Assembly: GCA_964383855.1 (NCBI GenBank)
Contig: CAYLIP010000065.1
Span: forward strand, 1 to 12,310
Origin: CAZHAC01 sp964383855
GTDB lineage: Bacteria > Chloroflexota > Dormibacteria > Dormibacterales > Dormibacteraceae
Length of the DNA stretch: 12,310 nucleotides
Reading direction: 5' to 3'
The position numbers and the translations under genes are program-made. Shown piece after piece: positions 1-6,086 of the stretch; the stretch's first letter is position 1, and each line of letters begins with the position of its first letter. The notes below the pieces were generated by a model. That model ran no database searches. It saw nothing but the letters and a program-made list of their open reading frames with translations, and was not told the origin of the DNA.

Positions 1-1
1 G

Positions 2-1882
2 GCGGGCGCCGCCGAGGCGGCGCAGCGGGCGGCCGCGGCGGCGGCCGAGCTGCAGGGCGTGCGAGCGGAGCTCGAGGGCCTGGAGGCGCTGCGCCCGTCG
101 CCCAAGGGCGATCTCAGGCGCGTCGGCGACGTGGTGCTCGCCACCCCGGGGTACGAGGCGGCGCTCTCGGCTGCCCTCGGCCCGCTGGTCGACGCCTGGG
201 TGGCCGGCTCGGCCGAGGCGGCCGAGGCCGCCGCGAGCGGCTCCCGGAACCAGGCGACCGTGTTCTACCCGGCCCCGGGGGCGGCGGTGCTGCCCGGCTC
301 TCTCTTCGAGCACGTCCGCTGCGAGCCGGGCTATGTCGAGGTCGGCCGGCGGCTCCTCGGCCAGGTCGTGGTCGGCCAGGCGGTCACCCTCGAGGGCGTC
401 TACCGCGAACCGGGCGTGGTGCGCGCGGGCGCCGATGCCAGGGTCAAGATCGCCGCCAAGAAGCGCGAGCTGACCGATCGCGCCGGCCGGCTGGCGCCGG
501 CCGCGGCCGAGGCGGGGCGCCTCCAGGACGAGGCCCGCAAGGCGCAGTCGCGCCTCGGCGAGATCCGCGCCGCGGCCCAGGCCCGGGCGCGCCTGCAGGA
601 TTCCCTGGCCCAGCTGGAGAGCGCGCGCGCCGCCGAGGCCTCGGAGGCGGAGCGGGTGCCGGCGCTCGAGCGTGCCCTGGCCGACGCCGAGGAGCGGGCG
701 GCGACGCTGGGCAGGGCGGTGGACGAGCATGAGCGGCGCCGGGCCGAGCACCGGGCCGAGATGCGCCGGCTCGAGTCGGAGCGGGGTAGATGGCTCGACC
801 GGGTCGGCGATCTCAACCGGCAGCTGCGGGCGCTCGATGCCGATCTGGCCGGCATCGAGCAGAATCGCGCGGCGCGCATTCAGCGGGCGGAGGCCGCGGC
901 TCGCGCGGCGGCCGAGGTGGAGGGCCGGCTGCCGGGTCTGCGGGCCGCCCTCGAGGACGCAAGAGCGCGCCTGGTGGCGGCTGAGACGGAGTCGCCCGAG
1001 GAGGAGGCCGAGCTGGCCTCCGCGGCCAGGCGTCTCGTGCAGCTGGAAGAGGCGCGGATCGACGCGCGGCTCAAGGCCGGGAACCTGGCCGGCAACCTCG
1101 AGCTGGTCGCCCGCGAGGCCGAGCTGGCGGCGGCGCGCATGGAGGAGATCCGGCAGCGGATGCCGGAGGGCCTGGCGCCGGAGGAGATCCCGGGCGGCAA
1201 GGCACGAGAGCGGGAAATGCGCGAGCTGGAGCGCCGGCTCCGTGAAATCGGCCCCACCAACCCGCTGGCCGAGGCCGAGTGCTCCGAGCTGGAGGAGCGA
1301 TTCTCGACGCTGGCCACCCAGCTCGCAGACATCGCAGCCGCGCGGGAGGACCTGGAGCAGCTGATCTCGCGGCTGCGCGAGGAGGAGGAGACCCGGTACG
1401 ACGCCGTCTTCGGGGCGGTGGCGGCCAACTTCCAGGAGTACTTCGCCGAGCTGAGCGGCGGAGGCCGCTGCACGCTGCGCCACGTCGGCGGCGAGGACGG
1501 ACCCCGGAGCGGGGTGGAGATCCTGGTGCAGCCGGTGAAGAAGAAGCTGCAGACGGTGACGCTGCTCTCGTCCGGGGAGCGCTCGATGACCGCCCTTGCG
1601 CTCGTGATGGCCCTGGCCGAGGTCAACCCCAGCCCGTTCACGATCTTCGACGAGGTGGACGCGGCGCTCGACGACGCCAATGTTGGCCGCTTCGGAGAGG
1701 TGCTGCAGCGCCTTGGGCGGCAGCGGCAGTTCCTGGTCATCACCCACAACCACGTGACCATGGCCTGCGCCTCGGCGCTCTACGGCGTCCACCTGGACGA
1801 GAGCGGCAGCTCGCACCTGGTCTCGGTCCGGTTGGAGGACATCCGGCCGGCGCACCGGGAGCCGGCGGCCAAAAGCGCGTAG
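2..1882 (+). CDS. smc: Chromosome segregation protein SMC, C-terminal half (5' end outside window)
   Basis: The reading frame is open to the left edge, so the N-terminal Walker A head and first coiled coil are missing; the 626 visible residues are the second half of SMC. Numbering from GTG at 59 (607 residues): a hinge at about 10-130, an Ala/Glu/Arg-rich coiled coil at about 135-445, then the ABC half-head. The head shows IGPTNPLAE (398-405), the signature LLSSGERSM (502-510), Walker B and D-loop FTIFDEVDAALDD (527-539) and the switch histidine in VITHNH. SMC is the ATPase of the SMC-ScpAB complex that loads onto DNA and compacts and separates chromosomes. Two oddities: the signature has Ser where the first Gly of LSGGE is usual, and the second half of the hinge is short and lacks the usual PGG-x-x-TGG motif. 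Location directly before ftsY fits the standard smc locus. Family call is very secure; the oddities need alignment. Confidence 0.96.
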   Translation, partial: AGAAEAAQRAAAAAAELQGVRAELEGLEALRPSPKGDLRRVGDVVLATPGYEAALSAALGPLVDAWVAGSAEAAEAAASGSRNQATVFYPAPGAAVLPGSLFEHVRCEPGYVEVGRRLLGQVVVGQAVTLEGVYREPGVVRAGADARVKIAAKKRELTDRAGRLAPAAAEAGRLQDEARKAQSRLGEIRAAAQARARLQDSLAQLESARAAEASEAERVPALERALADAEERAATLGRAVDEHERRRAEHRAEMRRLESERGRWLDRVGDLNRQLRALDADLAGIEQNRAARIQRAEAAARAAAEVEGRLPGLRAALEDARARLVAAETESPEEEAELASAARRLVQLEEARIDARLKAGNLAGNLELVAREAELAAARMEEIRQRMPEGLAPEEIPGGKAREREMRELERRLREIGPTNPLAEAECSELEERFSTLATQLADIAAAREDLEQLISRLREEEETRYDAVFGAVAANFQEYFAELSGGGRCTLRHVGGEDGPRSGVEILVQPVKKKLQTVTLLSSGERSMTALALVMALAEVNPSPFTIFDEVDAALDDANVGRFGEVLQRLGRQRQFLVITHNHVTMACASALYGVHLDESGSSHLVSVRLEDIRPAHREPAAKSA

Positions 1883-1914
1883 CCCAGAGCTCACCCGGCC
1901 CGGCCTTGAGGAGC

Positions 1915-1940
1915 CCTCGCCGGCTCCCAAGCCGGCGGGG
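1915..1940 (+). terminator. Hairpin between smc and ftsY, possible terminator
   Basis: An 11-bp stem (1915-1925 with 1930-1940, one G-U pair, tetraloop CCCA) lies in the 87-nt gap between the smc stop and the ftsY start. It is GC-rich and 32 nt past the smc stop. There is no T-tract after it, so it would be an atypical intrinsic terminator; a transcript-end stabiliser is equally possible. The separate promoter-like box before ftsY makes a transcription boundary here reasonable. Confidence 0.45.
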
Positions 1941-1956
1941 TCGGGCGTCCGGCCGA

Positions 1957-1962
1957 CACAAT
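1957..1962 (+). promoter_or_regulatory. Possible -10 element for ftsY
   Basis: CACAAT ends 7 nt before the ATG at 1970 and matches TATAAT at 4 of 6 positions. No clear Shine-Dalgarno lies before the ATG, so transcription starting at or near the A of ATG (leaderless) is plausible. No convincing -35 box is visible. Weak on its own; supported by similar spacing before other genes in this window. Confidence 0.35.
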
Positions 1963-1969
1963 AGCCCTG

Positions 1970-2878
1970 ATGGCAGACGCACAGCCGGCCTCCTCTCAAG
2001 GCTTCTGGAACCGGGTCGCGACGCGAACTCGGGACATGCTCGCCGAGGGTCTGCGAGGCGCCGGGACGCCGCTCTCGCCTGCCTTCTACGACGACCTCGA
2101 GGAGCTGCTGCTGGCCGGCGACTTCGGTCCCCAGGTGGCGGCCGAGCTGACCGAGCGCGTGCGCTCGTTGCGGCCCAACACCACCGAGATGGCGCGAGGA
2201 CTGATCGAGGCTCAGCTGGCCCGCATGTTCGTGGAGGCCCCACGCTGGCTGAACGTCGGCGCCCGGCCCAGCTGCGTGCTGCTCTACGGAGTCAACGGAG
2301 CCGGCAAGACCACAACCGCCGGCAAGCTCGCCCGCGGTCTGCGCAGCTCTGGCCGGCGCGTGCTCCTGGTCGCCGCCGACACCTACCGCGCGGCCGGAAT
2401 CGAGCAGGCGCTGGCCTGGGCCGAGCGGGCGGGCGTGGAGGCCTTTGCTGGCAAGCCGGGCGGCGACCCGGCGGCGGTCGTCTTCGATGCCCTGAAGGCG
2501 GCGGAGGCGCGCGGCTTCGACATCGCCCTGGTCGACACCGCGGGCCGGCTCCAGACGCAGCAGAACCTCGTCCAGGAGCTGGCCAAGGTGGGCCGCGTCG
2601 CCGCGAGGGCGCTGGAGGGCGCGCCGCACGAGTCGCTGCTCGTCCTGGACGGCGTGCTCGGCCAGTCGAGCCTGGCGCAGGCCCGCGGCTTCAACGAGGC
2701 GGTTCCGATCTCGGGCCTGGTGCTGACCAAGATGGACGGCACCGCCAAGGGCGGGGCCGTGGTCGCGATCGAGCGGGCACTCGGCGTGCCGACCAAGATG
2801 ATCGGGGTGGGGGAGCGCCTCGAGGACCTCTACGCCTTCGACCCGGCGCGCTTCGCGGCCGCCCTTCTCTCGGACTGA
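1970..2878 (+). CDS. ftsY: Signal recognition particle receptor FtsY (SRP GTPase)
   Basis: 302 residues forming the NG domain of FtsY, the membrane-associated receptor that docks the Ffh-ribosome complex at the Sec translocon. The start is ATG with no Shine-Dalgarno. There is no long acidic A domain; the protein opens almost directly on the first N-domain helix (FWNRVATRTRDMLAEGL, 12-28), which has the amphipathic character of a membrane-targeting helix. GTPase motifs: GVNGAGKTTT (107-116), the insertion-box DTYRAAGIEQ (137-146), DTAG (189-192), TKMD (253-256), GVGE (279-282). The usual DA(T/S)TGQN motif reads DGVLGQSS (227-234), keeping Asp and Gly-Gln only. FtsY-specific stretches such as KPGGDPAAVVFDAL separate it from Ffh. 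The next gene begins 3 nt downstream. The call is secure. Confidence 0.97.
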   Translation: MADAQPASSQGFWNRVATRTRDMLAEGLRGAGTPLSPAFYDDLEELLLAGDFGPQVAAELTERVRSLRPNTTEMARGLIEAQLARMFVEAPRWLNVGARPSCVLLYGVNGAGKTTTAGKLARGLRSSGRRVLLVAADTYRAAGIEQALAWAERAGVEAFAGKPGGDPAAVVFDALKAAEARGFDIALVDTAGRLQTQQNLVQELAKVGRVAARALEGAPHESLLVLDGVLGQSSLAQARGFNEAVPISGLVLTKMDGTAKGGAVVAIERALGVPTKMIGVGERLEDLYAFDPARFAAALLSD

Positions 2879-2881
2879 GCG

Positions 2882-3595
2882 TTGGGACTGGCCGATCCGC
2901 ACTGCCACACGACCGCCTCCGACGGCATGGTGTCGCCGCTGCGGCTGGTCGAGGCGGCCAGGTCGGCCGGCATCGACCTGATCGCGGTTTGCGACCACGA
3001 CACCATGGCCGCGGCCGCGGAGACCGTGGCCCGGGGCGAGGAGCTCGGAGTGGCGGTGGTCCCGGGGCAGGAGATCACGACGCGCTGGCCCGCCCAGACA
3101 CACATCGTCGGCTGGTTCCTGCGCCGGCCGGTGAGGATGGGGATGTCGGTCGAGGACACCGTCGACGCCATCCACGACCAGGGCGCCCTGGCCGTGGTGC
3201 CCCATCCCTTCATGCCCACCTTTTTCGCCTCCATCCAGCCGGGAATGCTGGAGCGCCTGATCGACCGCCGGCGCCTGGACGCGATCGAGGTCATGCATCC
3301 CTCGCCGACGACCCCGGGCCGGCGCCGCCAGCTGGTGGCGTTCTACGAGGCCCACCGCGAGCGGCTGGGCGCGGCCGTGGCGGGTAGCGACAGCCATTTC
3401 GGCGAGCACGACCTGGGCCGGGTCCTGACCGCTTTCGAGGGCAGTTCGGCCGCCGATTTCCGCCGGGCCGTGGAGGCGGCGACGACGCGGCCGCACCTGG
3501 GCGTGCGGCGCCGGGTGCCCGCCGGGCTGGCCGCCCGCCAGCAGGTGCGGAGCCTGGTCGAGCTACCGATCCGGCGCCTGCGCGGCCAGTTCTAA
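2882..3595 (+). CDS. PHP-domain metal-dependent phosphoesterase
   Basis: 237 residues, from a TTG 3 nt after the ftsY stop; no earlier in-frame start precedes the motif DPHCHTTASDG, which itself begins at residue 5, so TTG is nearly forced. The metal-binding pattern of the PHP superfamily is complete: H7 and H9, D14, CDHD (37-40), E64 in PGQEIT, H74 in THIVG, H108 in VVPHP, and D170/H172 in GSDSH. This arrangement suits the stand-alone PHP proteins (TrpH/YciV-like), some of which act on nucleoside 3',5'-bisphosphates or 5' RNA ends; the substrate here cannot be told. Spacing suggests co-transcription with ftsY. Its last 33 nt overlap the convergent monophosphatase gene, tail to tail. A histidinol-phosphatase role is a less likely alternative. 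Confidence 0.9.
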   Translation: MGLADPHCHTTASDGMVSPLRLVEAARSAGIDLIAVCDHDTMAAAAETVARGEELGVAVVPGQEITTRWPAQTHIVGWFLRRPVRMGMSVEDTVDAIHDQGALAVVPHPFMPTFFASIQPGMLERLIDRRRLDAIEVMHPSPTTPGRRRQLVAFYEAHRERLGAAVAGSDSHFGEHDLGRVLTAFEGSSAADFRRAVEAATTRPHLGVRRRVPAGLAARQQVRSLVELPIRRLRGQF

Positions 3596-4333
3596 GAGGG
3601 CGGAGACGACCGCCGGCGCGCCGGCCACCACGTCGCCGCTGGTCAGCCACTCGGCGCCGCCCGTCCAGTCGGTCACCAGGCCGCCCGTCTCCAGCACGAG
3701 CAGAGCACCCGCCAGCACGTCCCAGGCGCCCAGCCCGAGCTCGAAGAAGCCGTCGAAGCTGCCCGAGGCGGTCCAGGCCAGGTCGAGCGCGGCCGCGCCC
3801 GGGCGCCGCAGGTCCTCGAAGCGCCGGAGGGCGCCCTCCAGCACGGGCCGGTAGCGTCCCATCCGCTGCCGCCTGCGGAAGGGGAAGCCGGTGGCGACGA
3901 CGGCTGCTTGGGGATCGCGCCGAGGCGGCGACAGGCGCTCCCCGTTGAGCGTCGCGCCGCCCCCGCGGGCGGCCGCGAACTCGAGCCCGAGCCAGGGGGC
4001 GAGCACGGCTCCGACCGCAGGCTGGCCGCGATCCAGGAGGCCGACCGAGATGCCGACCACCGGGAACCCGCGGGTGAAGTTGGTCGTCCCGTCGAGCGGA
4101 TCGACCGCCCACATGGTCGCGGCCGGCTCGCCGCCCGTCTCCTCGCCGAGCACCGGGACGCCGGGTGCCAGACGTGCCAGCACCTCCAGGATGGCGTGCT
4201 CGCTGGCCAGGTCGGAGGCGGTCACATAGTCGCCGGGAGCCTTGAGCCGGCCTGCGTCGCCGGGCTTGGGCAGCCCGCGCTCGCGGAGCACGGCGGCGCC
4301 GGCGCGAGCCGCCTCGAGGGCGACTTCGATCAG
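3563..4333 (-). CDS. Inositol-monophosphatase-family phosphatase (probable CTG start)
   Basis: A Mg2+-dependent, Li+-sensitive-type sugar phosphatase of the IMPase/FIG superfamily, 256 residues if begun at CTG 4333. Motifs: the metal ligand Glu in LGEETGG (62-68), motif A WAVDPLDGTTNF (75-86, Asp78 and Asp81) and motif B GAWDVLAGALLVLETGG (202-218, Asp205). The only standard start, GTG at 4291, would remove 14 residues (IEVALEAARAG and neighbours) that match the family's first helix. The CTG at 4333 overlaps the TGA of the upstream RAM gene as CTGA, the usual coupling geometry, so I chose it; this is inference. Substrates could be inositol-1-phosphate, histidinol phosphate or fructose-1,6-bisphosphate; the sequence does not decide. 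The 3' end overlaps the PHP gene on the other strand by 33 nt. Confidence 0.88.
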   Translation of the reverse strand: MIEVALEAARAGAAVLRERGLPKPGDAGRLKAPGDYVTASDLASEHAILEVLARLAPGVPVLGEETGGEPAATMWAVDPLDGTTNFTRGFPVVGISVGLLDRGQPAVGAVLAPWLGLEFAAARGGGATLNGERLSPPRRDPQAAVVATGFPFRRRQRMGRYRPVLEGALRRFEDLRRPGAAALDLAWTASGSFDGFFELGLGAWDVLAGALLVLETGGLVTDWTGGAEWLTSGDVVAGAPAVVSALLELAAQAPDR

Positions 4334-4611
4334 GGCTCGAGTCCCAGCCCGAACATCGCCTCCAGGTCGTGCGAGGAGAACTGCTGGAAGGCGACCATGG
4401 TGTTCGTCCGCTCGATGCCCTCCAGCCCGAGGAGACCCTGGGTGACGGTCCTGGCGAGCTCGTCGTGCTCGCGGACGCGGATGATGCCCACAAAATCCCA
4501 GTCGCCGGTGACCGTGTAGACCTCGGCGACGCCCTCGACGTCGGCCAGCTGGGGGCCGAGGCTGCGCACACCCTCGCGGGTCGCCTTGACCAGGACCACG
4601 GCCGTCACCAT
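4330..4611 (-). CDS. Stand-alone Lrp/AsnC ligand-binding (RAM) domain protein
   Basis: 93 residues from ATG 4611, beginning MVTAVVLVKATREG, which is the first strand of the RAM fold; the frame extends upstream to 4644 but those residues do not fit the family. The conserved pattern follows: a helix with GVRSLGPQLADVEGV, then VYTVTGDWDFVGIIRV (31-46), HDELARTVTQGLLGLEGIERTNTMVAF (49-75). RAM domains oligomerise and bind small molecules such as amino acids in Lrp/AsnC regulators. There is no helix-turn-helix here, so it cannot bind DNA like Lrp; such short proteins are common in actinobacteria and relatives, with roles mostly unknown. It precedes and overlaps the monophosphatase gene (CTGA), implying co-translation. 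Family assignment is firm; function is open. Confidence 0.9.
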   Translation of the reverse strand: MVTAVVLVKATREGVRSLGPQLADVEGVAEVYTVTGDWDFVGIIRVREHDELARTVTQGLLGLEGIERTNTMVAFQQFSSHDLEAMFGLGLEP

Positions 4612-4620
4612 CGGTCGAAG

Positions 4621-4626
4621 ATGGTA
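4621..4626 (-). promoter_or_regulatory. Possible -10 element for the RAM-monophosphatase operon
   Basis: On the minus strand the hexamer TACCAT (TANNNT) ends 9 nt before the ATG at 4611, with no Shine-Dalgarno between. This suggests a leader of only a few nucleotides. The divergent methyltransferase start is about 20-30 bp away, so both promoters must share this very short interval. No clear -35 box. Confidence 0.4.
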
Positions 4627-4642
4627 CGCCGTGCCCGAGTAC

Positions 4643-5290
4643 ATGATCGATGACCCCGGCGACGCGGGCTTTGCCGAGGCCTACCGGCGCCTGCCCGACG
4701 CCGTCGACTTAGAGCCCTGGCTGAGCTGGGCCCGGTCCGCCAAAGGGCCGGTTCTCTACTTCGGCCCGGGTGCCGGGCGCCTCGCCGTACCGCTGTGGAG
4801 GGCGGGGATCCGGCTGGTCGGGGTGGACGTGCACCCCGGCATGACGGCCTGGCTGCGGGACCGCGTGCCGGGGATGGAGATCATCGAAGAGCGCTGGGAA
4901 ACCCTCGAACTGGGACGCACATTCGACCTCGTCATCGGTCCTTCCGGTGCCTTCACCGCCGGCGCGGCGCTGCGAGCCGCGGCGCGCCACCTGGCCCGCG
5001 GCGGCCACGTCGGCATCGAGCTCATGAACCCACACTGGCTGCTGGCGCCCGGCCAGGAAGAGGTGCGGCACCGGCTGCTCGACGACGGCAGGGTGGAGGT
5101 GCTGGTGCCCTATCCGTCAGGCCACGTCCAGCGGGCGGTGGCCGAGCTGCGCTGGCCGGAGCGGATCGATGAGCACCTGGCCGCGGCCGGCCTGCGGGCG
5201 GTCGCCATGCGGGGCGCCGGGGCCTCGTTGACGACGAGCAGCACGTACTACGTGCTGGCCGCACGTGACCGCGGGAAGCGAGCTTTCTAG
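4643..5290 (+). CDS. Class I SAM-dependent methyltransferase
   Basis: 215 residues from ATG 4643 (MIDDPGDAGF); an in-frame GTG at 4631 would add four residues (VPEY) and cannot be excluded, while starts further upstream would run into the divergent RAM gene. The Rossmann-fold SAM site is clear: VLYFGPGAGRLAVPL (motif I, GxGxG-like), then the acidic residue ending strand 2 in LVGVDVHPGM, and TFDLVIGPSGAF for motif IV. The middle matches small methyltransferases of the Methyltransf_25/11 type; the substrate is not evident. It ends in CTAG (5287-5290), which also supplies the stop of the convergent LysM gene. No Shine-Dalgarno is seen. Fold confidence is high, specific function unknown. Confidence 0.85.
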   Translation: MIDDPGDAGFAEAYRRLPDAVDLEPWLSWARSAKGPVLYFGPGAGRLAVPLWRAGIRLVGVDVHPGMTAWLRDRVPGMEIIEERWETLELGRTFDLVIGPSGAFTAGAALRAAARHLARGGHVGIELMNPHWLLAPGQEEVRHRLLDDGRVEVLVPYPSGHVQRAVAELRWPERIDEHLAAAGLRAVAMRGAGASLTTSSTYYVLAARDRGKRAF

Positions 5291-5991
5291 AGCTGTCCCG
5301 CCCGGGCCCGGTCGCGCAGCGCCAGGATGCCCGTGATGTAGCCCTGGCTCGAGGGATAGATGCCGTATTTGTGAACGGCGGTGGATCCCTGGTAGTAGGC
5401 GGCCAGCGCCTTGCGCTCGTCGTGGAACTCGTCGAGGTAGCGGCGAAGCAGCGCCGCGCCCACCGCCGCGTTGTCCTCCGGGCGGTGCACGTCGACGCGA
5501 CGATGGAGCAGCGCCGGTCCGGCCCAGGCGGCGGTGCCCGGGGTGACCTGCATCATGCCGACCGCTCCCGCCGGGGACACCTCGGCCGCGTTCCAGCCAC
5601 TCTCCCATTCCGCCACGGCGAGCACCAGCGCGGGGTCGACGCGCTGCCCCTGTGCAGCCCCGACCAGGATCGCCCGCGCCTGCTGGCGGCTGAGCGGGTT
5701 GGGCGGTGCGGCCGGGGGCGCGGAAGCGGCCGGCGGCGGAGGAGGAGGAGGCGGCGGCGGCGGCGCCGAGCTGAGGTCGATGTCCTGGCCGGCGTAGATC
5801 CGGTCTGGATTGGAGATGTGGTTGCGTTCGGCCAGCTGCTGCACCGTGAGGCCGGAGCGCCTGGCCAGGGTCCACAGCGTGTCACCCCGCCGCACGACGT
5901 ACGCGCTGGCAGGATGATCGTCGGCCACGGCGATTGCGGCCGCGAAGGCGACAGAGAGGCAGATGAGTGCTGCGGTGCGTGCTGGGACCAT
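5287..5991 (-). CDS. Secreted LysM / lytic transglycosylase (SLT) protein
   Basis: 234 residues. A signal peptide occupies 1-23 (MVPAR, then a hydrophobic Ala/Val/Leu stretch, with probable cleavage after AVA). A LysM peptidoglycan-binding domain follows at about 30-73 (YVVRRGDTLWTLARRSGLTV ... NPDRIYAGQDIDL). A proline/alanine linker at 74-100 contains eleven consecutive prolines. The SLT domain (about 105-225) has the catalytic Glu130 in AVAEWESGWN, and AGAVGMMQVTPGTAAWA (141-157) matching the goose-lysozyme-like fold. It would cut the glycan strands of peptidoglycan by forming 1,6-anhydroMurNAc ends, outside the membrane. The gene diverges from ylxM across an 81-nt gap. ATG start, no Shine-Dalgarno; the signal peptide supports this start. 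Confidence 0.93.
   Translation of the reverse strand: MVPARTAALICLSVAFAAAIAVADDHPASAYVVRRGDTLWTLARRSGLTVQQLAERNHISNPDRIYAGQDIDLSSAPPPPPPPPPPPAASAPPAAPPNPLSRQQARAILVGAAQGQRVDPALVLAVAEWESGWNAAEVSPAGAVGMMQVTPGTAAWAGPALLHRRVDVHRPEDNAAVGAALLRRYLDEFHDERKALAAYYQGSTAVHKYGIYPSSQGYITGILALRDRARAGQL
5731..5763 (-). repeat. Proline-codon microsatellite in the LysM-SLT linker
   Basis: Eleven proline codons in a row on the minus strand: four CCG, four CCT, three CCG (in coding order CCG blocks flank the CCT block). The tract encodes residues 77-87, the rigid spacer between LysM and the catalytic domain. A trinucleotide tract can change length by slippage without shifting the frame; such tracts can also stall ribosomes unless EF-P is present. 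Confidence 0.85.
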
Positions 5992-6012
5992 GGTTTGTGA
6001 ACGCCGAGCAGC

Positions 6013-6042
6013 ACCGTATCACCGGTTGCCTGGCTACAGCAA
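6013..6042 (-). promoter_or_regulatory. Possible promoter of the LysM-SLT gene
   Basis: On the minus strand, TTGCTG (6042-6037) and TACGGT (6018-6013) are separated by 18 bp, and the -10 ends 21 nt before the ATG at 5991. A 6-bp inverted repeat (GGTTGC 6024-6029 / GCAACC 6039-6044, 9-nt loop) overlaps the -35 box and spacer and could be an operator or chance. Weak evidence from sequence alone. Confidence 0.35.
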
Positions 6043-6058
6043 CCCGCTAAGAGCAGTC

Positions 6059-6064
6059 TATACT
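6059..6064 (+). promoter_or_regulatory. -10 element of the ylxM-ffh-ribosomal operon
   Basis: TATACT is the best -10 match in the window (5 of 6 to TATAAT). It ends 8 nt before the GTG at 6073, placing the transcription start on or just before the start codon. No Shine-Dalgarno precedes the GTG, consistent with a leaderless or nearly leaderless message. No good -35 box stands 16-18 bp upstream. Confidence 0.55.
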
Positions 6065-6086
6065 GTCAAGGCGTGCTCCTTGACAG
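6063..6086. repeat. Perfect 9-bp inverted repeat around the ylxM start codon
   Basis: CTGTCAAGG (6063-6071) and CCTTGACAG (6078-6086) are exact reverse complements separated by 6 nt, CGTGCT, which contains the GTG initiation codon (6073-6075). The left arm overlaps the last two bases of the TATACT box. It could be an operator at the transcription start, or, if transcription begins further upstream, an RNA hairpin with the start codon in its loop. Confidence 0.8.

Noticed and set aside
59..1882. GTG at 59 as a true start giving a short SMC-like protein
   Set aside because: The frame continues to the window edge with coiled-coil sequence, and the protein would begin at the hinge; a truncated window is the simpler reading.
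1279..3387. 702-codon plus-strand frame spanning smc, ftsY and PHP genes
   Set aside because: It is a shifted frame of three well-supported genes; the product is Arg/Gly/Ala-rich without recognisable domains.
3291..4571. 426-codon minus-strand frame across the monophosphatase and RAM genes
   Set aside because: Off-frame shadow of two genes with clear family motifs; Arg/Pro-rich translation.
5701..5770. Short repeats in the LysM-SLT gene as a possible CRISPR-like or mobile-element repeat
   Set aside because: They are GGN/CCN codon runs encoding a proline linker, with no spacers or terminal inverted repeats.
5992..6072. Small RNA (for example 4.5S SRP RNA) in the ylxM-LysM gap
   Set aside because: Only 81 nt, with a weak 6-bp stem and no SRP RNA features; promoters explain the space.
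6064..6085. Perfect TTGACA hexamers on both strands in the ylxM inverted repeat as -35 boxes
   Set aside because: No -10-like hexamer lies 16-18 bp downstream in either direction; they are a by-product of the repeat arms.
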